A stretch of 64,000 nt of DNA from Corythucha ciliata (GCA_038030265.1 CM075939.1:45613253-45677252); one strand, 5' to 3'. Shown: positions 22,601-35,200, counted from the first letter of the stretch. Made by a program: numbers and translations. Notes: a model not told the origin generated them from the sequence alone.

Positions 22601-23847
22601 GCAAAAAGACCCTGCGGCGCAAACCACGTCATCCTCGAGATCGTCTCGGCCACGACTCCTCGGCTCTTCAACATCGACATTTTCTTGCGACGTTTCACTC
22701 ACGCCAGGAACGGGAGGAAATTTGACCGTTTGTAAATTATTGCCACGGTCGGCCACGTAGGTGCAGAGTAGCGGTTGTTGCGGTATCACATAGAATGGGG
22801 TGGCTCTGGGCGGGGAAGGAGCTGATGGCGAGGGGTAATAGAACGACGACTGTTGCTGTTGATGAAAACGAAATTTAACCGCGGTGTAATTTATTTTTAA
22901 AAGCGGTGAGGTTTGATGGCTTACAAAATTTGGCTGCATCAATGATATAAAACCGGACTGAGGGTCGAATTTCGGGTAAATTGAAGGCGTGGGCATGTTA
23001 CCAATCGGTACGCCATTCAACGTTGGAAAATAGTAAGGATTAGGGGCTGAAATGGCAGTCGGTACGTGCATTTGCTGTCTCGAACCCTGATACTACGCAC
23101 AAAATAATTGACTTTCATCTTGAACGGAACATAATTCAAGATATTCAACTTACCTGACCACCGCAAGGGTATGGCACTCCACCCAAATAACAAACAGTCT
23201 GCCTGCTGCTAGGGGCCGGAATCTTGACAACCAATTGTTGATGCGACTGTACAGACTCCCCCGGTCCTGATATATCCGTACGGCTCGTTATTCTCGGCTG
23301 GTACATATCGGAAGCGGCCGCGTCCAAATCATTGCCAAAACCAGTTGGCGGCGTAGCGCAGTTGTTCAAAAAAATGTCTATTTGTCGTCTTAGTCGCTCC
23401 TAGAAGTAATTAGCTGTAGGCGGGGGGGGGGGAGCGTCAAAAAGCAAAAATATTATTTTCTTCTTACTAAATTGCGGTAAAATTCAAGCGCGGACGTATC
23501 TAACGATTCGAGCTTTGTCCTCAGTTGCTGACAGTCAGCCTGTGAAAAGCAACTGGACCGTTTCAATCTGAGCACGTTGGTTTGAATCGCACGACGCTGG
23601 CGTTGCTTAGCCGACGGGCGACCATCGTCGATGATGCCACGAGCTTGAGCGCTGTACGGTTCCGTGGTTTTGACAAAAAACTCGTTCCAGTCACCTGATT
23701 TAACGTCGACAAAAATGTAAAATCGTCCAGTTTCAAGCGTAATTTTTGTACCTTTATAAAGGACGAGAGCGAACAGTAGGTAAACCGTGAGAGTAATGCC
23801 GGCAGTCGCTAGCAAAACTTTAAAAATTGTTATGAATGGTGTTCGTT
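16500..23847 (-). CDS. ndl: Nudel-like mosaic serine protease, 21 exons, start codon not found
   Basis: Minus-strand exons: 23468-23847, 23154-23399, 22512-23086, 22283-22478, 21507-21757, 21036-21302, 20859-20972, 20620-20789, 20405-20549, 20213-20340, 19106-20141, 18864-19036, 18681-18797, 18446-18611, 18163-18381, 17940-18119, 17741-17882, 17360-17678, 17037-17295, 16869-16973, 16500-16797. All phases chain, giving about 1,828 codons. Order: signal-anchor helix, Pro/Gln-rich stretch, two LDLa modules, trypsin domain, LDLa, Ser/Thr-rich linker, three LDLa, SRCR-like module, degenerate second protease, four LDLa, C-terminal SRCR-like module. This architecture, and [11 protein letters not shown] in the protease, are characteristic of Nudel, the Drosophila extracellular protease that starts the eggshell/dorsoventral cascade. 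No in-frame ATG exists in the first exon; an acceptor (AAATTTCAG|AACG) suggests an upstream exon. Donors of exons 3 and 5 are the least certain. Confidence 0.88.
17741..18381 (-). other. Degenerate second protease domain of the Nudel-like gene
   Basis: Begins near [20 protein letters not shown] and continues through SWAIAP, where the usual AAHC histidine is absent, then [11 protein letters not shown] in place of the Asp motif. No GDSGGP equivalent follows. Nudel proteins are known to carry a second, inactive protease domain, so this loss is expected. Confidence 0.75.
19106..20141 (-). other. Giant exon: LDLa plus mucin-like, microsatellite-coded linker
   Basis: It starts with a complete LDLa module ([18 protein letters not shown] ... 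[10 protein letters not shown]). About 200 residues of Thr/Pro/Ser follow, encoded largely by ACA/ACC/CCA triplet runs (GTT/GGT on the plus strand, about 19530-19680), then an Asn-rich block with FNNSIF-type repeats. An internal duplication (TATAEPxP) is visible at about 19466 and 19730. Such linkers are typically O-glycosylated and length-variable. Confidence 0.8.
20213..21302 (-). other. Catalytic trypsin domain of the Nudel-like gene
   Basis: Spread over exons 21036-21302, 20859-20972, 20620-20789, 20405-20549 and 20213-20340. Activation site R|VVGG preceded by an RRRR stretch, His in LSAAHC, Asp in ANDIAIL, Ser in GDSGEP, and the S1-pocket Asp in [11 protein letters not shown], so trypsin-like cleavage after Arg/Lys is expected. 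The motif is GDSGEP rather than the usual GDSGGP. A 64-nt intron (20341-20404) repairs what would otherwise look like a frameshift before YVAGVVSHG. Confidence 0.88.
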
Positions 23848-23983
23848 CTGAAATTTCACCCCAAACCAACCAAAATAAAAACGTTTGAATGAACGATGGC
23901 AGGGTCAGGGAGGGGCGATGGGGTCGTTTCACGAAGGTATTCCGTCACTACCTCGGTCCCATAAATCTCTACAGGATTAAACC

Positions 23984-23989
23984 TTTATA
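23984..23989 (-). promoter_or_regulatory. Possible TATA box upstream of the Nudel-like gene
   Basis: CTTATAAAGG on the minus strand, about 140 bp before the first recognised coding exon. If real, the leader from here contains no usable ATG, so the start codon would have to be spliced in or the TATA is not the promoter. Confidence 0.25.
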
Positions 23990-23999
23990 AGGGAGTCAT

Positions 24000-24880
24000 C
24001 AACTCGTCTTGTCTTCCCCGCCCGCCAACCCCGACCGGGCGTTTATTTTGGTTTTTTTTTTTCGGTCGCCCAATTTAGGATAGGAACTACGGACTAGACA
24101 AAAGAGCGAAAAAGTATGCAATTCGTCAAGACTTTAATGAATTGCGGGTTACAAGCCGCTGTTCTGAGCTTCCAGGGGTCAACAACCCCATAGGGGTGAT
24201 GACTTGACGAGCTGAGAGAGATAATAAAAAGGCAGCTTTGTGGACAATCAGGGTAGTTTTTGAGGTTAATAAGAGTGAATAAAATCACTGTTTTGCTACA
24301 GCTTAAGCGGATTATTTGGGTTTATTGAAGGAAATTACGGTTTTCCTCGATGAACAGTCAGTTTTCTGAAGCACAACTGATCAGAGCAGGATACAACGCT
24401 ATTTTGAGCGAGTTGAGGGCGCAAACTTGTGGGTTTTCAAGGAAAAACTACTGAGAACCATTATAATTTTATTATTGAAGTCATTTTTCGGTCATGAAGC
24501 ACTGCCAAAGTGATTTCATCCCTTCCCGGGCATTTTCTCTAGAGACCAACCCCGTAAATTTGGCTTTTTCAGGAGTAGAATCCACGAAATGTCTTTCCTA
24601 AAAGAGCCAATCACGTTTAATTAATATTTTTTAAGAGTCGAGCTAACGATTTCGGATTTCTGAGAGCCAATACTCGAAATCAGGGTTTCAATGGTTTTCT
24701 AGGCGCAGAATTCGCAAAATGTCGTACAACAAAAGGGCAAAACCCCTGAAATTCCATTTTATACTGGCCAAACACAGGCCTCTGAAATAAAAATTGGTCA
24801 GGAAATAAGCAATTTCACGAAAATTGTACTCAGAAATATCAATTTTTTTCGGATATTGGCCACCAAACTGTTGAAATTTA
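24000..24880. other. Intergenic, no gene seen
   Basis: Unique AT-rich DNA with some D-like monomers (24540-24860). No supported ORF. Confidence 0.5.
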
Positions 24881-24886
24881 GTTGGG

Positions 24887-25001
24887 GGCACGGCATGTGG
24901 GCCTCATCAGCCTACAACGCCGTGCCACTAACATGTAGCGATTTTGCAGGCTATTTCTCAGAACGCTTTGGGCACTGTTGCGGCCGGCTGGCCGCACTGA
25001 T
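24887..25001. ncRNA. GC-rich double-hairpin block, possible structured RNA or repeat fragment
   Basis: Hairpin 1 (24887-24926) has arms GGCACGGC/GCCGTGCC and inner arms TGTGGGC/GCCTACA with loop CTCATCA. Hairpin 2 (about 24979-24996) has TGCGGCC-GGCT-GGCCGCA. TGATGAG right after hairpin 2 is fully complementary to the 7-nt loop of hairpin 1. The block stands out in GC from its AT-rich surroundings. No family is recognised; it could equally be a transposon end. Confidence 0.35.
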
Positions 25002-25259
25002 GAGTTCCACCGGTCACTATAAGAAAGATCCCCGAAACATACCATTTCACGATAATAAATCCCGGAACTAATCATAATTGGACTGGATACTGGCCATTCC
25101 GCGTATTTTTAGCTTCGAGTGATGTAATTTTTTTTTTTGGTCGCCATACTGGCTGGGTCCGCGGACTCAAAAAACTAAAAAGCCCCGAAACTTGTACTTT
25201 TGCAAAGGTAAAGACCAAAATCTTGCAATTAGCAGAATATTTAGACCCGAAACTCACAA

Positions 25260-25730
25260 TTTCACTCCGAATGTAATTCTGCGGCTATTTCTCTCAATTT
25301 TACCTGCGAATTACAGTTAAAATTAAAAAGTTTTTCCTCGATTTATAGCTGTAAATTAGCGCTATTTCTCAATTTAATTCGTGAATTAACGGTTTTCACA
25401 ATTTTAGCAGCGAATCGGTGATTTGTTCACATCTGGCGACAAATTAGCGTTATTTTAGCCGCGGACTCGACCCAAGAACACAGCACATTAGCGGTTTTCA
25501 CAATGTCAGCCGCAAATTAGGGTTTTTTCTACTTTAGCCACGAAGTTGCCTCTAGAAGGCACAAATTAGCGTTTTCTTAATTTTAACCGCAAATTGGCGA
25601 TTTTGTCAATTTTGGCTGTCAATGAGCTATAATTTCTCAATTTTAGCAGTGAATGACCGATTTCTCTCAATTTTGGCTTTCAAAATAAATTCAAATTCAA
25701 GCGACTTTGCGACAAATTGCCATTTCTCGT
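25260..25730 (+). repeat. Array A
   Basis: 30-bp A monomers with landmark GTTGCCTCTAGAAGGC (25550) and CGACCCAAGAACACAGC (25467). Confidence 0.75.
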
Positions 25731-26119
25731 GTGGAAAGTAAGTTTTTTTTTTTTTTTTGAGAAATATCAAGATAATTTAATTTAGATAATTTTGAAGGGC
25801 AAAATGTTCACCTTTAACACTAGTCAACCGTTTGAAGGGGAAAATTGACGGTTTTTGATTGTAGCTGGTTTCGAACAGAGACGACTTCAAGAAGTGTGAA
25901 CAGTTGACCAACTTGTGCCATCCTGGGCTACGCCCTTGGGGCCCTGAGATGGCTAGAAAACGGCCCTGGGAAGCCGATGGGGGCACTCGACCATCAAATT
26001 CTTTAAAATGTGGTCTATTTATTCGATCCTCTTATTTATGGAAAGAACACACAATTTCAGTTCAATTGAAGTGAATTATCACCGTTTATCAATTTATTTA
26101 GATTTCCACGGCAATAATT

Positions 26120-26960
26120 GTACCCGCAGCTATTTTTAAGCCGCGAATAGTCATTTTGGCCAATTTTACAACCCGAATATAGCAAGTCAAGACATCGAAT
26201 GATAAGTTTATCGTTTATAGGGACCATTAACCCATTTGAGGTCATTTTACGCGTGTTTAGCCATTTTCTATTACTCCTTAGCCTTAAAACATAATGTAGG
26301 GCGTGAATGGAATTTCTCCAGAGCGTGAATTTCAAGGCGTTTTGGCTATCTTTTGACGAAACGTCAGTTTAAGCCATTTTTAAAAAATGCACGGTCAGTT
26401 TTTCCATTTTTAGGGCCAATAGAGTAATATTTTGCCAATTTTAGGGCGTGGATAGATAGTTTGGCTGTACTTTTAGGGCATGAATCGTCATTTTAGCCAT
26501 TTTCACGAAGCGATTAGTCAGTATGGCCATACTTGGATCGCGAATAGTCCGTTTTGCCACTTCCAGGGTACGAATATCGTCAGTTTAGACATTTTCTTTG
26601 TGCGAATTGTCAGTTTAGCAATTTTGAGGTTGAGTTTGAGTCAGATTTACCAGTTCTAGGTCGTGAATAGTCAGTGTAACTTTTTCAGGGCACGAGTAGG
26701 GTCAGTTTAGTCGATTTGAGGATGCGAACGCACAATTTAACCACTTGTTAAGCGTGAATCGTCTGTTTAACCTGAGCGCAAAATTTGTCAAGCGTTCCAG
26801 TTTTCGTTATTTAGGTGTACCCTAATTTATAATAGGCTAGTTAGTTAGGGGGTGTGAAATGCCAGTTTGGTCATTTTTAGGGCACTAATTGTCAAATTAG
26901 TCATTTCCATGGAGCGAATCGACAGTGTTGATATTTTCAGGGCCGGTTTTATGCCTGGGC
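26120..26960 (+). repeat. Array B
   Basis: 30-bp B monomers (gcgaatagtcagtttggccatttttaggg-like), following array A as at 7.6-8.6 kb and 51-53 kb. Confidence 0.75.
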
Positions 26961-27189
26961 CTCTGGATAAAATTGGGGAAAAGCCAACTATAATTCCTTG
27001 CTCAATTTGAGAAAAATTGCCATTCACTGGAAATTAATAAAAACACCAATGGAGCGAACGTGTCAATGGAGGAGGTGAGAGAAGGGGCTATAAAGAGGGG
27101 GGGGGATAAAATTGATAAAGCATGCTAATTCACGGATACAGAGTAGAAAAGGCGTAGAAAAACTCCGAATGTCTGGTGAAATAAGGAAA

Positions 27190-27870
27190 AATGGCTATTT
27201 AGCTGCTAATACACGAAAAACGCAAATTGCTGAAATTGAGCCAAAAGCGCTAATTCGTGACGGAAATTGAAAAAAAAAATGTGAAGCTCTGATGAGGAAA
27301 ATCGCAATTTCACGGCCAACATTGGGAAAAATCGCTAATTCACGGCTAGAATTGAGAAAACCTCGCCTTAGTATAGCAACTTTTTGGCTAGAATAGAAAA
27401 AAAGCGTTAATTCATAGCGAAATGTGAAAAAATCGCTAAATTGCGGCAAAAATTAATAAAAATGTCTAATTCATAGTGTAAAGTTGAGAAAAAGAGCAAA
27501 TTCGCGGCTAAAATTGAGGAAAAACAGCTATTCCACGGAACACGGATAATATCGAGAAAAATGCCAAGTCACAGATAAAGTGTAGAATAAGCGCTAATTC
27601 ACAAAAACACAATTATCTTCCTCTTAAGACAACTTCGTTGCTAAAATAGAGAAGCTAAAAGTTGCTAAATTACGACTAAAATTAGTGAAATTAGCTAGTT
27701 CGTGGTTAAATTGAGAAAAGCGCTAATTCGCGGTAGAAATTGAGAAAAACTCGATTCATGGCTGAAATTGGGAATAACGCTAATTGATGTCTAAAGTTTT
27801 ACTAAAAACGCTAATTCGCTGCTAAAAATGAGAAAACCACAATTCGAGTCTTATTGAGAAAAAGGGCTTA
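27190..27870 (-). repeat. Array A, reverse orientation
   Basis: Units read aaaattgagaaaaagcgcta on the plus strand, the inverse of the A monomer. A reversed landmark (cttaagacaacttcgttgc) lies at 27625. Confidence 0.7.
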
Positions 27871-27999
27871 TTTCGGTAACGGGTATAGGTAGCATGTCGT
27901 CCAGGTCACTTCCCTCCACACCTGGTACGGCGCTAGTTCTGAACAACTTTTAACTCAGGCCCTAACAATGGCAAAAATGAGTATAATGTGTTACAAAAA

Positions 28000-28420
28000 C
28001 GGCTGAACTGACAGTTCGAGACTTGAAAGGACTCAACGTAGCGACACTTGCTTCCCCATAAGAACTCCAAAAATGGCCAAACTAGTCATTCGTACGTAGA
28101 ATATTACTGACGTTTAAAAGTGACGATTCGAGCCCTCAAAATGCCAAAAAACTGACCACTGGCGTTCGAAAAATGGCCAAAAACTGACCATTCGCGCCTT
28201 GAAAATGGCTAAACTTGAATTTTGCAACCTAAAAAACAACCAGACCGGCAATTCAAGCCCTGATGTCTTTACGGACCATTCTTGTCGTAAAGAACGACAA
28301 AACTGTTTATTTTTTCGTCGGAAAATTAGTAAAATTGACTAATCACGCCCTAAAAATGGCCGTACTGATTCAAACTGGGTGAAAAATGAATCCATGCGCC
28401 CGAAAAAAAAAAGGTGTGTT
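28000..28420 (-). repeat. Array B, reverse orientation
   Basis: Units such as aaaatggccaaaactgacca with cgcgcc cores, the inverse of B. Confidence 0.65.
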
Positions 28421-28725
28421 TGACAACAGTCTGTTATGAGCCCCTGACCCAGGGAAAATGCCTGGGGGAAAACGTGCTGCTCAGGTGCCAGACACGATCA
28501 AATGACCCGGATATTTCATAGGGTGCGCTCCCGGACTATTTTTATGACGTTTCATTGACTAATTCATGAAAACCACTAGTACTATCATGTCCATGTCGTG
28601 TAACCTGAAGGGAATTGTCTTGCACATGTGAATAAAGTCCCAACTCACGGGGTTGAGGGGGGTAAAAAAAGGGGGCCAATCGCAATGAGCTGCCCAGAGG
28701 GGCCTCTCTTTCTCTAATAAATTAG
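28421..28725. other. Intergenic, nothing recognised
   Basis: No ORF or repeat structure seen. Confidence 0.4.
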
Positions 28726-28729
28726 TGGT

Positions 28730-29390
28730 GGATCTAAGGGAGGGGCCACAGAGGCCATGGCCCCTCCCTTGGAGTCGAGGTCACTTGAGCAAAAAAAAAA
28801 AAACATCATCAAAACCTCCCCCAAAATCCCATCAAGGGGTGATCACCTCTAATTTTAGGGTCATTTTCTCAGAGGTCCGAGTGTCAGAGATTCTCAAGAG
28901 ACGCGAAATTTCAAGTTATTTAAGGCAAAAACTCTAGCACATGGCCTCACTGAGGGGTAAGACTTGACGTGGAACGCCGCCACATTTAGGGAAAAATGTA
29001 CCCGAAAGGTCACGACAAGGGCAAACATTAAGCGAAACGTCACATTGTGAGGAAATAACTCTTTCGAAAGGCTGCGGCACAACGAGTAAACTACGAAAAA
29101 TGCCCCACGGCGAGCAAAACGCAGCATTCGGGCAACAAACACTCACGTGAATCGCCACATTCAAGGCAAAATTTTCGTGAAATCCGGCGTCAAGGAGAAC
29201 AAAAATGCGAAATGCTTCACCAAGAGTAATGTTAAGGTGACACATTGTCCATTTTATAAATAAACTCGTCGGTTGTCAATTTCACAACGAAATTGTCTGT
29301 TTTATTAGAAAACTTTCAATTTTATAAGACTTCTTAAGCTTATGAGGTCGATTTTATCAGAAATCGCCTGCCTGTTCTAAAAGACATCCG
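28730..29390 (+). mobile_element. Second copy of the CAGTGGCGGATC element, left end only
   Basis: Starts AGTGGTGGATCTAAGGG, followed by the same GGGGCC palindrome, the same aaaacatcatcaaaacctcc run and about 480 bp alignable to 8889-9400, then array C. It stops where the inverted-repeat element at 29427 begins; no right end was found. Confidence 0.75.
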
Positions 29391-29629
29391 GTCACTACCG
29401 GGGATCATATTTTTTTTTTTTTCTTCAGCGTAAAATCTTGAATACGAAATGTAATGTTGTATTTTATTTTGGTCCAGAAACATCGTCCGATAGAGAAAAA
29501 TGCGACATCAAAAAGAATAGCCACCCCATGGGCAGGGTAGTCATGGTGGTGTGTACTCGAAGGCCTTCTCAGCTTAGCTCCTTCCTTTGCACTCACGCAC
29601 TCCAGAAATTAGTTTCAATATAATTATCA

Positions 29630-32240
29630 CCGCATTTATTTATTACTTTGCCTAGGTTATTAATTAATTGATTGATTGAATTATACCTATACATAATTAT
29701 GAACAACAGGTGCCTACAGGATGTTTCAGAATACCTGCAAAACAAATAAAATGGGTGAAAGTAGACTTGATTTTGGTACCTATGTTTTACTTTAATTTTT
29801 ATTTGATTGTAAAACATTCCACCCCATTCTCAAAGCATCCAGGCCGAAACAAATCTGTCTGTCACATATCAATCAAAATTCCTAAAAACTCTGCTGACGG
29901 ACGTGCAAGGAAACTTGTTTCTCAATAGACCTAATTTGCAATCTAAAATACGAATGACATGCACAGTCCGAAACTCAATAGTTTCCGAGATACGATTTTT
30001 CAGGCGTTTTTAAGGCATAGGTACCTCGTTTTTCTCAATAAATTAGCAACTTTGTCGGTTCCACGCGAAGCTTGTCGACTTCTGACATCAGATTCGAAAA
30101 TATCACAATTTTTTTGTAGTTCGCAATAACAGTTTCTGGTAGGAGTTATTCATTTTTTGTGACGATGACAGCGTCTCAATCTGGAGAAATCCGAGTTTTC
30201 TAATTTTGTCATTAAAGTCAACCCGACCTTGATAGCCCTAAATCATCATAGGACTACCCTTTTAGAAATATGTACTGCTTATGTTAGATACATATTATGT
30301 AACCTCGATCAAATATTTTATTTGGGTTATTGGGTTAAAAGCTGGAATTTAAACCATTTTGCTTCAAAAAATGGAGCTTTATTTATTCAAAATCAAACAT
30401 TTTGACTATAGGGTCAAATTAATAGGAAAAAAAGTATGCGTCTTTGAAGGCATAACATACTGTTACTATTGAGTTAGCCGTACCTATACAGACGATTTTT
30501 CATTTTTAGGGTTTAGGGTTCTATTTTTTTTTTCTCCTTCTTCTTTTTCTGAGCTTTCACCGTCCTACTTTCCCCAGACATGTCCTACTTTTTAGAGCGT
30601 CCGGGGGAGAGTTCAAAATTGTTTTCGGTCTCAACTTGTAACGTCTGGCGTGTCCAACTCCCATCTTTTACGTTCATCTTTGAACAAAGTTGCGATGGGC
30701 TTGATCGCAACGTCCGCGATCCCCATTTCGTCCTCACGATTCTCATTAGACCTGCTGAGCCGGGTCTCCTCGGTGACTGCCCCCCTGGAGCCCCTCATAT
30801 TGGGCCGATTTAATTTTAAAATGAAATGGGACCATCTATACTATTCTAGGAGATATGAGCGTTGGTCAGAAGTGTACACTACGCCCCCCTGGAGCCCCTC
30901 CTATTGGACCGATTTAACTCAAATTGAAATGGGACCATCTGAAGCCTAACCTACGTGCATCACGAAGATTTCATCAAAATCAGTTGGCTACTTTAGGAGA
31001 TATGCGCGTTGGTATAAAGTGTAAAGACACATCAGACAGACACGGAACCAAAAGTTGTTCAGAGAGTTCTGAAACGCAAATGACAAGTGGAATTTTTGAA
31101 ATGGGAGACCAACAATTTTTTCACCTCGACAAACGATCACATAGCTTCCCATACCTTCGGTATTCGAGGAAGCAATTTTTAGTCTGGCGAATCTGTGTTG
31201 TCTTATTTGGCCACGTGTGTTTCCCTTTATAGCGCTAATGCGTTGCACTCGCTCTCTTTGAATTAAATTGGCATGTTTTTTCATTGTTGTTAAAGTCGTT
31301 AAAAGCGGGCTAAAAGTGGGCATCCCGCATTCAATCTTGCACGATTGAAAACAGTGCGGGATTGCGAACCCTAGTTACAACAGATTATTTTAACCATCAG
31401 GACTCCCAAAGGGCCGAGGCAGCAAGATCTGTCCATGATTTCGGCCATTTATACCTTCACTCATGGGTCCATTATAGGCGATTTTTGACCCTTGTGTCAC
31501 ACCGGAAAACTTCGTCAACCCTGACGGATCGTAAATCCATTTCGATTTTAGGATGGGGTTTCCTTAAACCCCAAGACATGAAGTTTCGTCCATTCGAGTC
31601 ATCTATCTACTCCAAAATCACATAAAAGTAGGCGATTTCTATAGGATATTATAGGAGCCAGAAGGGCAAACGTTCAGTTGTGGAATGCAGCAGGTCCTGT
31701 GGATGAAAACGCAACTAAAGTTGCGTCAGCGCGGGTTAGTAACGACAGATTTTATTCAACTCCACAGTGAGCCAGTGAGGTCCACCCAGCGTTGATGCTC
31801 TTTCTTTCGACTTGAGGGCATTTTCAATTGCGTGGCCACCGTCCGCGGGAAGGGTCATGCAGACGCTGCCAAAACGTCAAAATCACTTGTTGGAGCCTTT
31901 GAAGGACTCATCAGGTCGAAAATTCGACTCGAATTTTGGACTCCTCGTGCGTAGAAACTATCGAGATTTCGTCCATTTATCATCAAATGCGGGTGCCCTA
32001 TTCAGAATTCACCCAGGGGTCAAGTTGGTGTTATTAGCGATTCTCAGGATAACATTTTCAAAGTGCTTCGACGTGAGCCGGACACAGCTTAAGAGTCCTT
32101 TGGGAAATGCCCAAAACTCATTCAATGTTGGTCAGTCTCTGGTATAGTTTTTTTATATCGCGGAAAGTCATGCCTCCGAGGCAGAGTCCTCCGACAGAGT
32201 AACCGCAGTTTCCGGGCAAAGAAACCAAATTTATTCGTGG
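29630..32240. other. Interior DNA without a supported gene
   Basis: Several 70-110-codon ORFs occur on both strands but none has a signal peptide, a known motif or consistent splice sites. A tandem pair (cccccctggagcccctc at about 30780 and 30884) is followed by caaaatcagttggctactttaggag and acagacagac, a string seen in many arthropod repeats. Confidence 0.5.
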
Positions 32241-32241
32241 G

Positions 32242-35200
32242 CAGGGCTGGGCAGTAATTGAATTACATGTAATTGAATTACGTAATTCAATTACAATTAG
32301 TAATTGGTAATTTGTAATTGATAACAACACGCCATTATAATTAAAAATTTGTAATTAAAAGCACTTTTTCGAAGTAATTTGTAATTAACAATTACCAATT
32401 ACATTTCCATCTTCAGAGCCAATATTACTTTCATTGTAATTACATTTCAATTGTAAAGAGTTTCAAAGCAATTATGACACGAGCGATATCCTCGAGCTTA
32501 GGGTTGCCAATTTGAAATTTGAGAAAAACGGTACAAAAGTTTCATCGAAACCCCAAACCAGTGGCGTAAGTAGGAATTTGTCTTGGGGGGGGGGGGAGGA
32601 TCAGATTGAAATCTCGCAAGGTTGAAAGGAGGCGGGTAATTTCACATTTTAGTCATCATTCCACCCAGCCAGCATACTTTTGAATCTGGACATCCTCCTG
32701 GCCTCATCATAGCCTCAATCTCTCAGTTAAGGGCGATTTTTGGACTCTACCCGCAAATTAGCGCTTTTCTCAATTTTGGCCGAGTGTATCGTTCTTCTCA
32801 ATTTCAGCCGCAGATTAGCGGTTTTGCCCCAGCCCCTTCCATAGCCATGAATTTGCGCATTTTATCAACTTTAGCAGCAAAGTATCGTTTTTATCCTGAG
32901 AGCGATGTTTCTTAGTTATCCACGTTTTCCTCAATTTCAGCAGCATATTACCGATTTTTTAATCTTTTTACCAGGGGATTAGCACTTTTCTCAGTTTCAT
33001 CTGGAAATTAACGTTTTTCTTTAGTGTTTTCCTCAATATTAGCCGCAAAATAGGGGGACTTTTCACGAATTACGATGTTTTTGTTTCACCATACGCAATG
33101 CATGAGCGATTTTCCTCGGTTTACTCGGGAATTAGCGGTTTCTTCACCTATTGCCACAAATTGGCTTTTTTTTTCACTTTCAGCCTGAAAAGCTGCCTTC
33201 AGAATCCGCAAATTGGCGTAAATTCAGTTTTTGGTGCAAGTAAGAATTTTTCCCAATTTCAACCGCGAATTAGCGCTTTTTTAAAATTGTAGCGGCGACG
33301 TGTCGTGGCGTTTCAAACCTGTGAATTAGCGAATTTTCTCAATTTCAATCACAAATTGGCGTCTGGCGCAATTTCAGCTGTAAATTGGCGATTTTTTCCA
33401 TTCATAGCCGCGAATTAGCAATTTTCTCAATTTTTAGGCTTAAAATTAACCTTTCTCTTAATTTTGACCAGGCTGATTATTTTATTTGTCTCTTTTTGCC
33501 ATGAATTGGCGTTTGACTCAATTTAAGCTGCAAATTAGCCATTTTTTCCATTTTTAACTGAGAATTAGCACTTTTCCCCAATTTGAACTGAATATTAACG
33601 TTTTTCTTAATTTTGGCTGTGCTAATTGGTTATTTTTTTTCAATTTTTGCCGCGTATTAGTGGTTTTGTTCATTTTGTATCCGTGTATTAACGTTTTTCC
33701 ACAACTTTATATCTGCAAATTGCAAATTAGCGATTTTTCCCAGTTTCAGCTGTGAAATAGCGTTTTGTGCTAATTTTGCGGCCATTCATTTTGTGGCAAT
33801 TTTCTGGCTTAAAATTAACCTTTCTCTCAATTTTAACCAGGCTGATTATTTCATTTTCTAAATATTACCCGCAAATTAGCGGTTTTTCTCATTTTACCAC
33901 CACATTAGCAATTTTATATAACTTTTATAGGTATACATTATTGCTTCACGGCAGTTTTAGCCGTGTATTTTTAAAAATTATACTATGCCATGCATGAATT
34001 TGTCTATTTTCTGAATTTTAGTCGTAAAAATGCCTTCAGAAGGTGCGAATTTAAATTATAAATGTACATTTCTTTTGTTCAAACCTTTTTCAGACCAAAA
34101 ACATTACATCTATACAACCAATTCTGTCAAAAAATCATCATTTTTAAACTATAAATTTCATGAAACTTAATTCGAGGATTAGTGATGTTTCTCAATTTTA
34201 GCAGCGAATTTTCGCTTTTTTTCTAAATTTTGTGGTTAGCGTTTCCAACCTGTGCATCACCTACCGAGTTTTGTCTCTTATTGCCATGAATTGGCGTTTG
34301 ACTCAATTTAAGCTGCAAATTAGCAATTTTTTTCATTTTTAACTGAGAATTAGCACTTTTCCCCAATTTGAACTGAATATTAACGTTTTTCTTAATTTTG
34401 GCTGTGCTAATTGGTGATTTTTTTTCAATTTTTGCCGCGAATTTCAATTTGTATCCGTGAATTACCGTTTTTCCACAACTTTATATCTGCAAATTGCAAA
34501 TTAGCGATTTTTCCCAATTTCAGTGTGAAATAGCGTTTTGTGTTAATTTTGCGTCCATTCAGCATCCTATTCCATTTTTCATACGCGAATGGGCGATTTT
34601 ACGCCATTTCAGTTGTAAATTTGCCATTTTTGGCCAATTTTAACCTGAAAGCGTCTTTTATTTGTCAATATTATAGCGTGTTTTCTCAACTTTACACAAA
34701 AATTTTTGCGTTGATTTTCACAATTTATTCGTAGAATGGCCTCCATGTAGCGGGAATCAGCGATTTTTTTTCTTAATTTTAGTCTTGACGTTGCATCGCG
34801 AGACCACGAATCAGCCATTAGCGAATTAGCCAAATTAGCAAACCATGACTATCCGGGGTTCCCTGTGACAGTTCGCAGGCTGGGATGTGGGGCAAAATTA
34901 GTCAAATTAGCAAATTTGACCCCGGACATTTCGCAACCCTACTCATGCGACGCGTTTGGCATCTTGGGGCTATGCTGTTCCTGCTTCCTATCTCAAAGAT
35001 CTGTTCTGACGTTCGATTGTTGGCTGGACGCACTAAAAAAATGACTGCGAACAAGTGCAAGACGCTTGCGTGTTCCACAAATCCAGCTCTTGGGTAATTG
35101 GTAATTGAAAAAGTAATTCAATTACAGTAATTGTAATTTGTAATTATTCGTGGAAGTGAAAAGTAATTGGTAATTTGTAATTAATCCGTTTTTTTGGAAG

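Noticed and set aside
24994..25045. Hammerhead ribozyme (CTGATGAG followed by CGAAAC)
   Set aside because: Both core strings are present, but the bases between them do not form a stem II and no matching stem I/III with a cleavage triplet was found.
31362..32147. ORFs of 87 and 111 codons as exons of a gene
   Set aside because: No domain, no consistent splice sites, and they lie within the inverted-repeat structure.
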